Shown here piece after piece: positions 24,191 to 37,119 of a DNA stretch of 64,000 nucleotides. The stretch comes from Liolophura sinensis (Eukaryota > Mollusca > Polyplacophora > Chitonida > Chitonidae). The DNA lies in the NCBI RefSeq assembly GCF_032854445.1, contig NC_088295.1, forward strand, positions 68,417,058 to 68,481,057, given 5' to 3'. The translations under genes and the position numbers were made by a program. The notes under the pieces are model-generated. The model was not told the origin of the DNA. It saw only the letters and a program-made list of their open reading frames with translations, and ran no database searches. The stretch's first letter is position 1. Each line of letters begins with the position of its first letter.

Positions 24191-26300
24191 CGGTTGTAGT
24201 TAGTTTAGATAGGATATACGCAGGATGATCTTGGAATGTTTACTGCAGTCATACAGATTAAGTGTCAGACAGGCTTCTTGATCCTCCTGAGATATATATA
24301 TATATATATATTTTCATATCAGAATATTTTGTGTATATCTTTCCGGCTGGTACATTACCAATGAAGTTCAGAAAAATGCGATGAGAGTGCCGATTGTTGA
24401 GCGTTGACCATCGCGTTATACATGTACATTGAAAGCTATATGCATGTATTCTTATGTTGGACGACAATATTCGGCGGTTATTCTAAAACGACAGCTGTGT
24501 ATGTTTCTATTGGAGGAAAGGACTTGTCAGAGGTTGCTGACTTGAATAAAAGTCCACCTTTCAAAAAGAGTTACGTCGGTTAAATCAGACTTAAGTCTTT
24601 ACTGTCCCTAGTCTTCGAGTTAATGCTTTGGGTTGGGTTTTACAAGACTTAGGCTCTGTAAACACTACGGATTTGAAGAATACTACACCAACTGGATTAA
24701 CAGTTTATTTCTGTTGAAATAATTTAAAAACAATTTCTCACACTTTTATCAACCTGTATAAGAAATTCATTTCAACACTCAAAACTAACACACAGGCAGA
24801 CATTGTCTTAACTCCAGTCACACTCCGTTCTACAATGGGATATTTCTTGCAGCCGTTGGAGGCCTTGCCGAGAGGTATGCATACAATGAGCTGTTAGGTT
24901 GTTAGGCTAAGATCAACGTTGTCATGGTAATAACAACTAATCTAGCGTTACAACTACTCTGGGGCCATAGACATATACAGGTGTGCCAAAATTTGGATGT
25001 CAATCAAAGATAAGTGGGCATCTGCGCAATGAGCCATGTGGGTGTCGGGTGGGGGAGTTGGGAGAAGGCAATGGCGCTATAGGAATCTTCCCTTAAAATA
25101 GGAGAGCCTAATTATATTTCTGTTAAAGGGCGGGTATTGCTGACGTCAGTTGTAACCTGATAAAAATGTATTTAATATGCCTTAAATTAAATTCTGTGCC
25201 AACATCATCTTTTGGAACATTCTGGTATGTATTTCCGGTGAAATATTAATAGTGGAGATTCGCTGTCTAATTTGTCTATTATAAGAATGCAGAGTACACG
25301 TGTCCTCTAATACCCAAAACATACATGTCATAACTGAATATTAAAAAGGCTATACATCTGAGATTTTTGATCAGTAAAATGTATTCACTAAGAATAACAA
25401 AAATTATTGCCTTTCTGATTCGTGTAAAAATTATTCTAAAGTTCGAAAAAGTTATACTTCTCATTTTAAAGATTTTAGGAATTTTATTACCGATTTTGAA
25501 CTGTAACACGTGCACAGACAAGTTTGATATTTTGTGAACCGCAACTATTTGCGCTATAGTGAACAAATAGCACAAATAGTAACTTTTATTTGCGCTGATC
25601 GATTTTCTGGCCAAAATTCTCCGGTATTGCCTCTAAATTTTGGACCATCTCTATTTACTTGAAAGATATCTAGGTATGGTGCCGCTAAAAGCACATGATA
25701 AATACACAACTTATCTTGTCCGGACTATATATTATCTTTTTTAAATGACCGCAAGATGTATTATGTCGTCCGGATGTGATATTTTCCATGTCCCTATTAT
25801 GGCACCGAATATTAATATTAATACCAATATATATATATCCGTATAAACAGGAGGCACATACCCAATGCCCATTAATGTTGCGATTAAGATTGCTCGATTC
25901 AGTTTTACTCGGGTATTGTTTCTTGTGATAAGATTTTAAATTATCTCTATTTTATCAAGTTACGTTTAATAGTTACTTTGGAACATTTAGATTGTTTGGA
26001 GGGGGGGGGGGGATGGAGAGGGCTGATGAAAGTACATGTAACAAAGACGAGTTGCTGACACTGACTGGGATTTTATTCCACATAATTTGTGTCTGTAGTA
26101 CAATGTACACAGAGATGGTATAGCGGGGTATACATATATATATATATATATATAAAAACCACTCAACACCGTATCTTGCCACGGTCTTCGATCCAATAGT
26201 ATAGCATGCGATATATAGGCCGACAAACCCATGTCAATAGCCTGACCTTAGGTCTACTCCACGCACGGTTGACTTAAGCCAAACAGGATTACACGCGGAC
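24191..26300. other. Intergenic stretch, microsatellites only
   Basis: AT-rich with (TA)n at 24290-24312 and 26135-26154 and a G run at about 26000-26012. The 111-codon minus-strand frame at 25279-25614 is hydrophobic and AT-biased with no recognisable domain, so I do not call it. Confidence 0.45.
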
Positions 26301-27075
26301 TGTCACAGAGCATCTATATGTCCTGTCTCTCCATCACAGTGCAAATCCCTGTCACCTGACACTCTAAGAGCTCTATCGATTTTTCTCTGTCATGTCTCCA
26401 AGAGGCATGGCCTTTAATTGGGTTACTCAGACCAGCTCACCTGCCTGTTTTTACCTGCTCTGCTAACGTCATTAATTACAGGTAGAGGACAGATGCTGAG
26501 AGTTTTAAATGTTGTTTCATTCAAGTATTACTTAACCGGCCCGAGATTCCATGAGGAAGGCAGATGACAACAGACGTATTTAGGTGACTGGGGTTAGTGG
26601 CAGGTGAGGAGATGGTAAAAGGGCAGAAGGCGCGGTGTATCCCTCGTCACTAGGTGACAAAAAATCTAAAGGCAAGGACGGTACGACCTCAATTTTGACA
26701 TCAACACACCTCCCTGGGCCGTTCTCGTGATCTGCATATGCATCTATCGGAGGTGTGAAGTGGGTGCCAATGTGCAATCAGCTGCTGATCAGAGACAGCA
26801 ATTCTGTCGTTACCTGGCGATACAGCATCCGATGGCCGACAGGGTCGTTGTAATCCCGTGTATGGATTTTCCTGCACCGAGCCCCATGCTAATGTTAATA
26901 GATCAGTCTAGCTAGGTCGTAATTGCTCCGGGCTGGGCTCTTGTGTGATTATATGCTGTATCACGACACAGAAGCAGGCAGGTCCGACCCTACCTTCAAA
27001 GCTCTATACCCCAGGCCAGTTTTGATGGCAACAGGCGTCTGTGTTCACCTGGGAAACTGATACATCACTAAAACA

Positions 27076-27094
27076 ATGACCAGAAAGACTGAAG
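27076..27094 (+). other. Possible 5' exon end with strong splice donor
   Basis: An ATG (27076) opens six codons, MTRKTE, and runs into the donor GAAG|GTAAGT at 27095. The 700 bp before it are less AT-rich than their surroundings. It could be an upstream exon of the phosphatase-like gene at 30883. The phase does not join that gene's frame, however, so at most it would be an untranslated or uORF-bearing exon. Confidence 0.25.
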
Positions 27095-27095
27095 G

Positions 27096-30000
27096 TAAGT
27101 CGGTCCTTTTCAGTGATGGCGACCGTATTTGAAAGATGCCCGTATATACGCTGTTGTCAATTTAATTCGCGAAAAGTAGTATTATTGTTTCTTTGTTTGA
27201 TCAGTGGAGTTAAAAAGTCTATATGTTCATTATAATATTCTTGTAATTCGTGAATGAATAATACCCTAACCTCTAATTTTGTGATCACCTGCATGGACAA
27301 CATAAAGGTTACCAAGCCTTAATCAAATCTGATGATTCAGGTGATTTAAGGAAAGGTGACCTGTAACGTTATTGTATTCTACGATTTCTCTCCTTCTCAC
27401 TGCATTACATGTATGAATACACTGTACAACTGGTCGATCAAATTTATTGAGTACAAATTTATGTATAATAGCCATGCAGTGTCAAATTAAATGTCCTTCC
27501 TACGGTATACAGCTATACAGGTTTATTCGCATAGGCCAACTATAGCATTTACAGTCACTGTGAAAAGCAAATTTCCGAGTCCGTTGGCACTCTACGAAGG
27601 ACCTTGAAATAGGGAATAGACCCTTTACCGCGTTACTGACCCAATATTCGTTTTTTATGTGAGCTTTGTCGGGATTCAACAACTGTCGATCGTTCATCCT
27701 TTCAACTTCTCATTAAAACCAACCCAAGGGTTCACGAAGCTGTCTTAGACATAAGTCAAAACTTCAGTCATTAAATGTTGTATGTTTCTTTCCTTTATTT
27801 TAGTTGAAATTTGTTGTACAATAACTTACCCAGAATTTACATTGTCAAGTAAAATTTTGACCTTGCAGCGTAAGAAACAACAACTTTAATGTGATTTAAA
27901 ATTTTTGACTTAAGTCTAAGATTGCTTCGTGCTCAAAGGCAAATAACACCTGACCGTGTATGACTTACTCGTGTATTTCAGACAGATCATTTTATTTGGT
28001 TTCTTGTTTGCCTTGTTTTACGGTCTATTTTTAGATGTATTTTGGTAAAGTCATATTTTAAAATACAGTCGACTTGCATTAGCCTGCGTTTCCAATGCCG
28101 ACATATGTATATAGCACAGAAGGTATAGAAGGTTGAATACCATAAATATTGCTCCAGTGAGAGGTGAAAGGGATAACCCACGAGACAGTAATTTATTAAG
28201 TGCTGTTTCACACAATGGTTATGTCAAGATAAGAAGATGTGACGTCCCACTCTGTCACAGTGCATACGCATGTAAGGCAATGATAATCAGTGGCCTGCTT
28301 GTTCTACCTCTTCACGTCAAGGGTCAAACTTAGGAAGCACCACGAATGCCAGTACGTAAAAGCAGCAAGTATGGCACGACTTGACACATCAGTGACAAGG
28401 CCAGTACAAACCATTTCAACAACACACCTACTGTCGAGATGGACCTCTTTGAAAAAATGGAAAGCCTATATTTGAAGCAAACACCGCCTATAATAGACTG
28501 TTGGAAACTATGCCTATAAGAGTACTTAACACTTATATTTTGACGTTTTAACATGGAATTAAGTGCATTCATATGTTTAAATTTTAAGGCAGGATTTATG
28601 GGCCATGGTACCAGGGGGAGGGCACCCTGGTGTCAGTCTTTTTTTCATATTCACCTGCATGCGAAAGTTTTTACAATCTCTGTTACTCGACGTGGGTAAT
28701 AAGTGTTGTTTCAACATTAAAAGCTGTGTTTAAATGAATGGGAAAATTCTTGTGACTTGAGAGTACCTAAACAGCAGCTGTATATGTTTCATGAAGCCAC
28801 CATAAATTTCAAACATTTGATTGCATTTAAATCTCACTAAAAATCTAAATAAAAACGATCAAATTATATGACGCATATTCAATTGTCAGTCCGATGAACC
28901 CTTCTATGTTTCTTTTGATGTCTTTCACTGTAAGTAAATATAGAACCCGAAACTTTATAGTCGGCTGTCCATGAACAACTCCTGCGTTTCCAATATGTGG
29001 AGGGAGGTCTACTAGGAAAAAAGGGTATTTTCTCCCCAAGATGCATATTACATTAGAAATGTGTGATGGAGGAGGAAGTGATCAAAATACACTAAACCGT
29101 TTGGTGAATACACAAACATCTGGTAGATAATTTGCTAGCGCTTGTGTTGATAAAAAAATCCATTTATTAATGTACACAAGCATTACATGTTGGAACTACA
29201 CAGTTAAACACAAAACCATGGCGATTTTCTGACTAAGATGGCGGTTCCTTCATTAAGGTAAACATTGCTATGTGCTTTTTGTTTGCTCTGTGGAGCACTG
29301 AAAAAATTCCAAGTCTTCATTGATTTTTGACTCAAGTTACAAGTGGGATACCTGTCAGTTTCCATGAAGGGGTTTGCCATGCGCCTATCACTTAATTTGA
29401 CCGTATACATACTGTAGCTGCCTACAGCTACCAGAGTCAATGGCCATCAGTTGACCATCAAAGCGCTCTTTGTGCTAGACTGTAACGCATTACTACTTGA
29501 AAGAGTCGCATTAGTGTTATAACACAGGCCTACATAATAAACCTCATGTTGCACGAGCATTCAGAGATTGAAACGAAAATTTGTAACAGCGATTTCCAAA
29601 CCATGTAAGCATATATACCCATAGAGCTTGCTCCACGTAAATGTGTGAAATTTTGCGACATTTTTTTTTTCAGTTTTGATTAAAATAGATCGAGAATCGT
29701 CAACTCTAGGCCTACAATTTAGGGCGTGGTACAAGTGTAAATCAAATGACTAATCAATTTAACCACAGTGAAAAGAATCCCTGTCGACTCTCTTGGCATC
29801 TTCAAAGCGTTCAAAGAAAAACCCAACATCGCGTTTAATAACTTTTAATTGAAGGTATAATATCTTAATCCTAGAGAGCTGATGTGGGCTTATGCAATAT
29901 ATACATATGCACATGTGTGTTTATATATAGACGTATACACAACAAAAAGAACAAAGGCTATGTACATTGTCTATTAATGCATGAGAAAAGGGATGAAGCC

Positions 30001-30882
30001 CATGTTTCATGGGATTAGCAATGGCTTTGGAATCACTGCATTAGTGTGGCAGGAGAGCTCTGTATTCAGTCTAACATATTCAGGGAATACAATTCGCCAT
30101 TGTCCAGGCTTAGATATATCGATCGCTCCGCATGACAATGTGACATCAATAACTGTACATGGGCAGGTTTTCTATACATCACCATACGGTTGTCAGGTTT
30201 ATAGCGACGAACTGTGCTAGAACCCGAAAGGTGCTATGTGTATACATAGTTATCTGACCACATGCAAGGCACTGCAATCAGATATATGCGTTGTATGAGA
30301 GCGGTGAATTTTTTGTACAGTAAACATGTCAAGTAAGAGATTTTTCACTTGTTTACCTAAATTTTCACCTAGATACCAGATATTCGTGTTTACAATCAAG
30401 AATGTATGCAGACTAGAGTTTACCTGTGCAGGTGACAAAAGAGATAGCTTGTGACATCTTACTTATGTGTCTCTACCCCAGCCCGGATTTAGATTTTGCG
30501 TCCAAACTTGCTAAAAACACTCAGTTTATGACACAAATGAATGGATGAATGAATGAATGAATAAATGATTATGATTTAACGCCTATTACAAACATGTGGT
30601 ATATGTATATAGGCCTATATGTCCGCGGTAAAGCTCAACGATATTGTCGCGTTTTCTTTGAAATAATAATTATCGCACAAATATATATGCGCACATGGAT
30701 GTTGACGTACAAGTTTGTGTAAAAAAGCTAGGTATAGTGAGATTTAATAACCAAGACACATGTATGTTGGGTTAAATCATAACAGCTTCATTACTCTCAG
30801 GTCACGTTTTGGAGCGGTATCGGTTGACTGAGTAATACCCATACTATAATCTTTATAATTAACTTTACAGGTACTGCCTACA
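27096..30882. other. Gene-poor stretch or long 5' intron
   Basis: No supported coding exon. The stretch ends with an acceptor, ctttacag, at about 30864-30871, directly before the phosphatase-like frame, so part of it is probably that gene's 5' intron. A gaat run lies at 30536-30565. Confidence 0.4.
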
Positions 30883-32253
30883 ATGGATGCTCGGAATCGT
30901 CGTAGATGTTTTGCAGAGAGAAGTTTTTCACATGAAACTGTCCTCCCGAGCAAACCATTTTCTGGAGACGACGCCGATAATTGCATCGAGAGGAAGAACA
31001 ATATCTTTGTGGTTTCAGACACTAAACCAACTGCTCCTCGACAACAAAATTTCCGAGGCAAACTTTCCAGAACTGATTCCTCCATTATCGTTATTTCCCG
31101 ATGTGCCGGGAATTCCACACCAGCACCACCTAAATCAAACAGTTCCAAGAAAAAGCTGAAAAGCCTTCGACAAAACAGTCTCAGCTCTTTCTTTCAAAAA
31201 CATTTTAACCATTTTCATCAACAGAAATTGTCTTCAGACAGAGCTGACAAAACCACACTCCAGAAGACGCAAACATATGGAAAAAGCGCGGCCAATTCAA
31301 CCAATTCTTTCGCCAACGCACCATCCGAAAAGTCACGAGACAGTTCCGTAACCAGGGCCAATAGTTCAAGAGTCTCCCAAAAAACACATGTTCAACTGAT
31401 CAGTCCTCTCACCTCACCCAACTTACTCGGTGTGCCAAATATTTTCACGACGGCGTTCTCTAGATCCACACGGAACAGCCCGGGGGCAGACGTCAGTCCA
31501 GAAGACATTCGACTGACGGAGCCCTCCGACTCTGACGTGGTCATTACCAAGGCGTACAGCAAGAGCACACCGGAGCTGCAGGACACGCCCAAAGGGGGTC
31601 TTCTGTCCATTTCCAGACGAGAAAGACGGCCGTCCGATGACGTGTCACAACAAGTGACGTCATTGCTTCAGTGCAACAAGTACAAAGACAGTCACGTCTG
31701 CGAAATCCTGGACTATTTGTACATGGGCAGCATCGAGGCGGCGTATCACGAACCATTGTTATGTAAACTTGGCATCGACTCTCTTATTGACATATCGAAC
31801 ATACCAGCCGAGAAAGTTCCTTACCACAAAAAGTCCGACTGTCCTTGCATGTGCACCTCCCGGACGCGTCATCTGAGAGCGAAGTTGTACGTGGCTGTTG
31901 ATGATGACCCCTCCGAGAACATTGAGCAGTACTTCGAGGAAATCAACAGCTTCATCGAGGGCGTTCGACGCTGCGGCAAACGTGTGCTCATATATAGTTA
32001 CCATGGCAACTCCCGCGCTCCTGCGGCTGTTATACAACATTTGATGACGCATAAAAACTTGTTGCTACGCCAGTCGTTTAATCTTGTAAAGAACCAAAGG
32101 CCGTCCATCAAGCTGAACCCAGGCTTCCGGGCCACGTTAGAGGATCTCGAGAAGAAACTGTTCCCGACAGCCAAACCGTCTGTCTCGTTTGAAAATGAGT
32201 TTGTTAATGTGGCCAATCCTCAGCTGGTGAAAACAGCCTGGGCTGATTGTTAG
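30883..32253 (+). CDS. DUSP-like pseudophosphatase with Cys-to-Ser active site
   Basis: 456 codons, one exon. An acceptor-like ctttacag precedes the ATG by about 10 bp, so a 5' non-coding exon is likely. Residues 1 to about 260 are Ser-rich, basic and probably disordered (KKKLKSLRQNSLSSFF). Residues about 265-430 match the dual-specificity phosphatase fold: EILDYLYMGSIEAA, IDSLIDISN, YVAVDDDPSENIEQYF with the general-acid Asp near 341, and then the signature loop. Where an active enzyme has HCxxGxSR, this protein reads YSYHGNSR (371-378). Ser372 replaces the catalytic Cys, Tyr371 the His, and Arg378 is kept. RSFNLVKNQRPSIKLNPGF follows as in DUSPs. A CPCMC cluster (320-324) sits before the acid loop. 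It is predicted to bind but not cleave phosphoproteins. STYXL1 (MK-STYX) has a similar HC-to-FS change, but its N-terminal rhodanese-like domain is absent here. The orthologue is not assigned. Confidence 0.88.
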   Translation: MDARNRRRCFAERSFSHETVLPSKPFSGDDADNCIERKNNIFVVSDTKPTAPRQQNFRGKLSRTDSSIIVISRCAGNSTPAPPKSNSSKKKLKSLRQNSLSSFFQKHFNHFHQQKLSSDRADKTTLQKTQTYGKSAANSTNSFANAPSEKSRDSSVTRANSSRVSQKTHVQLISPLTSPNLLGVPNIFTTAFSRSTRNSPGADVSPEDIRLTEPSDSDVVITKAYSKSTPELQDTPKGGLLSISRRERRPSDDVSQQVTSLLQCNKYKDSHVCEILDYLYMGSIEAAYHEPLLCKLGIDSLIDISNIPAEKVPYHKKSDCPCMCTSRTRHLRAKLYVAVDDDPSENIEQYFEEINSFIEGVRRCGKRVLIYSYHGNSRAPAAVIQHLMTHKNLLLRQSFNLVKNQRPSIKLNPGFRATLEDLEKKLFPTAKPSVSFENEFVNVANPQLVKTAWADC

Positions 32254-32587
32254 AAGACATTGAAGATAATGTTAATTAAGTACTCCGATATAGACATATT
32301 TTCTCCAGCAATGAGACATCCTTGTTGAATTCCGGCTGATTTTCCCTTGTTAAAACCAATGACGATAGATGTATGACGATGTTAACTGTGTCCGAAAAGT
32401 AAAACCACTTGTTAATGATAATGCTTTGCAGGATAAGCCTAATCACGCACAACATTAGACTGACACTCTTAATGTATTGGGCATGTACTGACCTTGTCCC
32501 GATAGACCAACTCTCTAATGTGATGCGCTGTCCATATACATGTACATGTACTTACATGTACTTCTAGGCTAATATATTAGTATCACC

Positions 32588-32822
32588 CCGGGGACTCCTT
32601 GGCTCAGTTGATTAGCGCGCTAGAGCAGCGTAATGACCCAGGAGCCTCTCACCAATGCGGTCGCTGTGAGTTCAAGTCCAGCTCATGTTGGCTTCCTCTC
32701 CGGCCGTACGTTGGCAGGTCATTCAGCAACCTGCGGATGATCGTGCCCGGTTTCCTCCCACCATAATGATGGCCGCCGTCATATAAGGGAAGTATTCAAA
32801 TAAATCAAATAAATAAATAATA
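32588..32822 (+). repeat. SINE-A, full-length with short deletion
   Basis: The head ccttggctcagttgattagc (A box) and gtgagttcaagtcc (B box) are tRNA-like. The body has cctgcggatgatcgtgcccg and atggccgccgtcatataag. The tail is an aaat run. It starts about 330 bp after the phosphatase-like stop codon and may lie in its 3' UTR. Confidence 0.88.
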
Positions 32823-32859
32823 GTATCATCCCCAAATGCCAAAATGCCTCAAACTTACG

Positions 32860-33400
32860 ACATGCTTACCAAGTACTGACAGCATACCGGACCAATATTA
32901 GTATCCCGAAGAGCCAGAATATTATACTCGAGCAAACTGATAACAACATGGCCAATAAAAGACATTTTGAGCAAATATTAGTATCATATCGAAATGCATG
33001 AATTCCACACTTAGACTGAATACTGGCGAAGTGTTGACCAAATACTGATAGCATACTAGGCAAATATCAGTGTCATCCAGACATGCCCTAATAGCACCCT
33101 CTAAGTGACAATGTTTTAACCAAATACTGACACATGCTAGGTAAATATCAGTGTTATCCAGACATGCCCTAATAGCACACTCTAACTGACAATGTTTTAA
33201 CCAAATACTGACAGCATGCTAGGCAAATGTCAGTGTCATCCAGACATGCCTTAATAACACACTCTAACTGACAATGTTTTAACCAAATACTGACAGCATG
33301 CTAGGCAAATACCAGTGTCATCCGGATATGCCTGAACAGCACAACTGAGTGCTTCATAACCAAACACTGACAGTATGCTTGGCAAATACTTCTGACAGTC
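32860..33400. repeat. ~82-bp tandem repeat, 4 clear plus older copies
   Basis: Units with aaccaaatactgacagcatg, aggcaaatatcagtgtcatc and agacatgccctaatagca recur at spacings of 81, 82 and 82 bp (aaatatcag-type word at 33062, 33143, 33225, 33307). More diverged units lie at both ends. Confidence 0.88.
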
Positions 33401-34189
33401 TCCTAGTCAGGTATATGTTACCCTAAACACTTTGAATGAAGGAGTTGCCACGAGCATATGAAAAAAAGCCCACCTTGAACCAAAACCAATTCCCACCATG
33501 AGATATAATGCTTTGTGTACGGGAAAAAAATTCTGTTATGTGTATTTTGATCGAGTATTGAAAAACGGCATACTGAACAAATACTTAAAGTACGCTGTAT
33601 TTGCCTCCTGGTGAAATACTGAATGAATACATCATAGGTTTATATCAACACCATATCAGGCATTAGCAGTGAATTTAACTAAATATAAGTGTAATCGACC
33701 AGAAAACGCGGTATAATCGCTTCACCCTATTAGGTTACAAATTATGCCAGCAATGTTTCGTCATCAGAACAATTAAATGGGTTCACCTTTGATATTGGTG
33801 TACCCACAATGATTCGTGCAAGTATATACATTGAATCAGTATCTGTATAACTGTTGCAGAAGCATGTAATATTGCATTGCTGAACAGGGCGTGCATGGCC
33901 AGCAAATTACCACGAACTCCCCACTTATTTATTAATGATGTTTGAATCCACGCGGGGAAAACTTGGATGCTATAAGCCCGTAGGCATGTTGGAATTATTT
34001 GAATAAAAGTGCGTGTTGTATGGTCATGCATGTGTTCAACTGTATTTATTTATTACATTATTTTTTCTTAATTTATTTTTTTTATTTATTTTTTTTTTTC
34101 GTCTTTTTAGGTAGTGGTCCCGCGGTTGACAGGCTTATCTATGAATTGCAAGACACTCTAATGTTGGTTGAAATTCTACCCTGAGAGAG

Positions 34190-34700
34190 GAAATTTTCCA
34201 TTTTCCTTGGTAACAACAAGCGTTAGGCAGCGCTCGTATATAAGGCGGTTTTAGTGGTCTTACATAAGTGTTTTTATGTAAATGTGGGTTAAAATAAGTA
34301 GGGGCGTCACGTGCAAGGAAAAGTCCGTCAGTTACTGCCCTTTTCATGTCACACACGAGCTCCTGGTTCAATCCCGGCCTTGGACAGGAGTTTACAGATT
34401 CACACGCTCTCACTATTCACGCGACGTTGGTGACAATAAGCGATCGGCAACGAGTGGCCATTAGTGCAGTACATCTAAGTTAATCGTTCTTCAGTCAAAA
34501 TGGTGTGCATATCTGTATGTCACACCTAGGAATCTTCATAAGAACAAAGCATACATATTCGTCAGAGACGTCCTTGGTGACCATACGTGTTTGGCAGCGT
34601 TCATATGTAAGACGGTTTATGTGGTTTTACATAAATGTAAATTTGGGTGAAAGTTCAAGCGTAATATATGCGTGGAAAAGTCAGTCAGTTTAAGACAAAA
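34190..34700. repeat. Diverged direct duplication with tRNA-like segment
   Basis: Blocks at 34210-34340 and 34585-34695 share ggcagcg-tc-tat-taag-cggtt, gtggt-ttacata and ggaaaagtc-gtcagtt. Between them gagctcctggttcaatcccg resembles a tRNA B box. This is probably an old SINE pair. The family is not recognised. Confidence 0.5.
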
Positions 34701-34937
34701 ACCTATAGTCCTATGGTTTACTGCCGTCGAATGAATGAAAGATTGTGTCCTTTAATATCAAACAATGAATGAAATGGTTGTGTGCAAATCGTTTTGTCTT
34801 AATGTGTTTGGTAAACAAAAAGTGTACTTCTGTGCAAATATATACACTGATGATGTATATCACTTGTTCGTTTGCGTGTGGGTTTTAACGTAGCTTTCAA
34901 CATCAATACGATCATATCACAGTGGTGTATCCTTCTG

Positions 34938-35092
34938 AGAGGTGGGAAGATCTTCAAGCAACCTGCGGATGGTCGTGGGTTTCCCCCGGGCTCTGCCCGG
35001 TTTTTCGTCCATCATAATGCTGGCCGCCGTTGTATAAGTGAAATATTCTTGAGCACGGCGTTAAACACCAATCAAATAAATAAAGAAATAAA
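34938..35092 (+). repeat. SINE-A, 3' part
   Basis: Contains cctgcggatggtcgtgggtt, gctggccgccgttgtataag and acggcgttaaacaccaatc, then an aaataaa tail. The tRNA-like head is missing. Confidence 0.88.
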
Positions 35093-35164
35093 TTGTGAGA
35101 GGTCGAACTTAATACTGTGCATATCTTGGTGCTGACGGAAAAGCACTGCCAAAGGTGACAAATA

Positions 35165-35300
35165 TATAACTCTACTCATGCAGGCGATACACACTCCTAA
35201 TGACTCCTAGTCATCACATCTAACTTAAAAAAAATGTAGAAAGTACGACGTAAAACCCCAGGCATACATACATACATACATACATACAAACATACATATA
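35165..35300 (+). repeat. SINE-B tail fragment with CATA repeat
   Basis: Contains acacactcctaatgactcc, cgacgtaaaaccccaggca and a (cata)n run, an eroded SINE-B 3' end. Confidence 0.6.
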
Positions 35301-37119
35301 TGGACATATGACCGACCAAGGCTAGGCTTAACTCCAAACGCTGGAGCGAGTGGCTATATAAGGTAATTGCCTTACCATCTCTAGAATACACGAGCTCGAC
35401 AGTACTTTCCCCCAGCATTTCGTTATCAGCTCATTATTCATCGTCTTACCTTACTGAGACACTATTTGAAAGACACCAGGTAGTGTGCACCTCCTGGTCA
35501 AAATCCTGAGACAAGAGTGAAACCACGACTAATTGCTTTATCTATTGGTTTATTGGTATATTTATCCATTGTGTAGTCCACAAACTAACAAAGTCAGTGC
35601 ATAGTTAGCATGGATAAGGTATGCCGACAGAGATGTATTTTACCATCTTGCGAGAAAACGGCATGATTATTTTTTCATTATTTGTTATCAACGTCGTCTC
35701 ACATGTTGGATGGCGATTATAATGTTATAGGTGGAAAAATCGAACCTGCCTTACCTAGGGCTACAGGGCTGAAAGCGGATTTGAACAATAACTTGTGATT
35801 CATATGAAGGCTTTCAGGTGACCACCACAGTAGAATAGTGGGCTAAAATGCGTGTGTATGTGTTTCTTTTTCATTTTATTATTGTGTCATTCATATTAAA
35901 GACTTCAATACAGATATAGGAAATTGTAAACATTCGTTTTTTAAAAAAATCAGACATCTTTTAAATGTGCATACAGCAATTTTAACTACAGATGGCTAGG
36001 CGTAAAAAAAACTGTTTGCTTCTATAGGCCTATAGTAAAACAAACGCAAAAACATAGGGTCGTCTTAAATGAGACTGGCGTAACGGTATGGCAATTTACA
36101 GAATTACAGTAGGCCACAAACAGAAAATAACCTGTATGTCCAGATAAAAGGTTACAATCTTCTCGTTTCAGTTAATAATAGCGATAGAACCTAACACAAA
36201 AGCCTTCGGGGCAAACCATGATGTAGGCCTATATGAGACATTATGGCTTTTTGGCGTTACTGTAGTCTTGTTCTGAAAGCTTATTGCATGCCCATGAGCA
36301 TCGTGTCCATGAAGAGAAACGAGGTTAATGCAAAACATATCCTCGGGAATGTTTACATTGTATTAACTTGTATATTTTTTTTTATTATACATGATATAGG
36401 TATTCCATAAATCGAAGTCGTAATTTGCGTATTAATTTACAAAGTGATTGCATCAGATGTGGTTTCATGTAGAGTGCCATATCCCGTATTTAAGCGTAAA
36501 CTGAGAATCACATTTCTATTTTATGATGGCGTCATATAGGACATTCACCACTAAAAAAAAGAGTTTTGGTAGGGTATACCTGTGGAAAACAAGGCTATGG
36601 TCCAAGACCAGACAAACTATATAACAGGATTCCTGCGAGGGAAGGGAGAGGAGAGACACACCCTAGGTTTGCGAGGTTTCCTTTGCCTCTTGTTCTCATT
36701 TACCAACATACACCAGACCTTTCGATGGCTTTCCAAATAACTCGCCATCAAAGCAAACATCTTTTCATTGTAACAGGTTGCATATTAATTCATGCACTAA
36801 TACACATCTGTTTATCCATCTTATAAATAATAAATCAGATGCTGGTTTATTTATTTATTTATTTATTTATTGTTTTTGTTGTTTCTTTTATTGGTGTATT
36901 TGTTGGTTTTTTTTTAAAATCATGTTTCCTTTTGTCGATCAAGGGAATATCATTTACATTTCAATATATACAATCCATACACTGTATAATATTACACAAC
37001 TGTGTACGTTTTCTACATGGAACAAATGGTAGAATGAGTTCCATTACTTATTTTTCTCGACATTAACATACCGTTAATTGTATTGTAGTGAATCTATCTT
37101 TATTTATTTATTTATTTTT
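35301..37119. other. Intergenic stretch, no gene seen
   Basis: AT-rich; simple (ttta)n at 36845-36870 and a T-rich run at 36905-36920. Short open frames here come from these repeats. Confidence 0.45.

Noticed and set aside
25279-25614. 111-codon hydrophobic minus-strand open frame
   Set aside because: The composition follows AT richness (many Ile, Phe, Lys). No recognisable motif and no exon structure around it.
30883-31159. Overlapping plus-strand frame of 90 codons at the start of the phosphatase-like gene
   Set aside because: It is an out-of-frame shadow of the longer frame, with no domain and no conservation argument.
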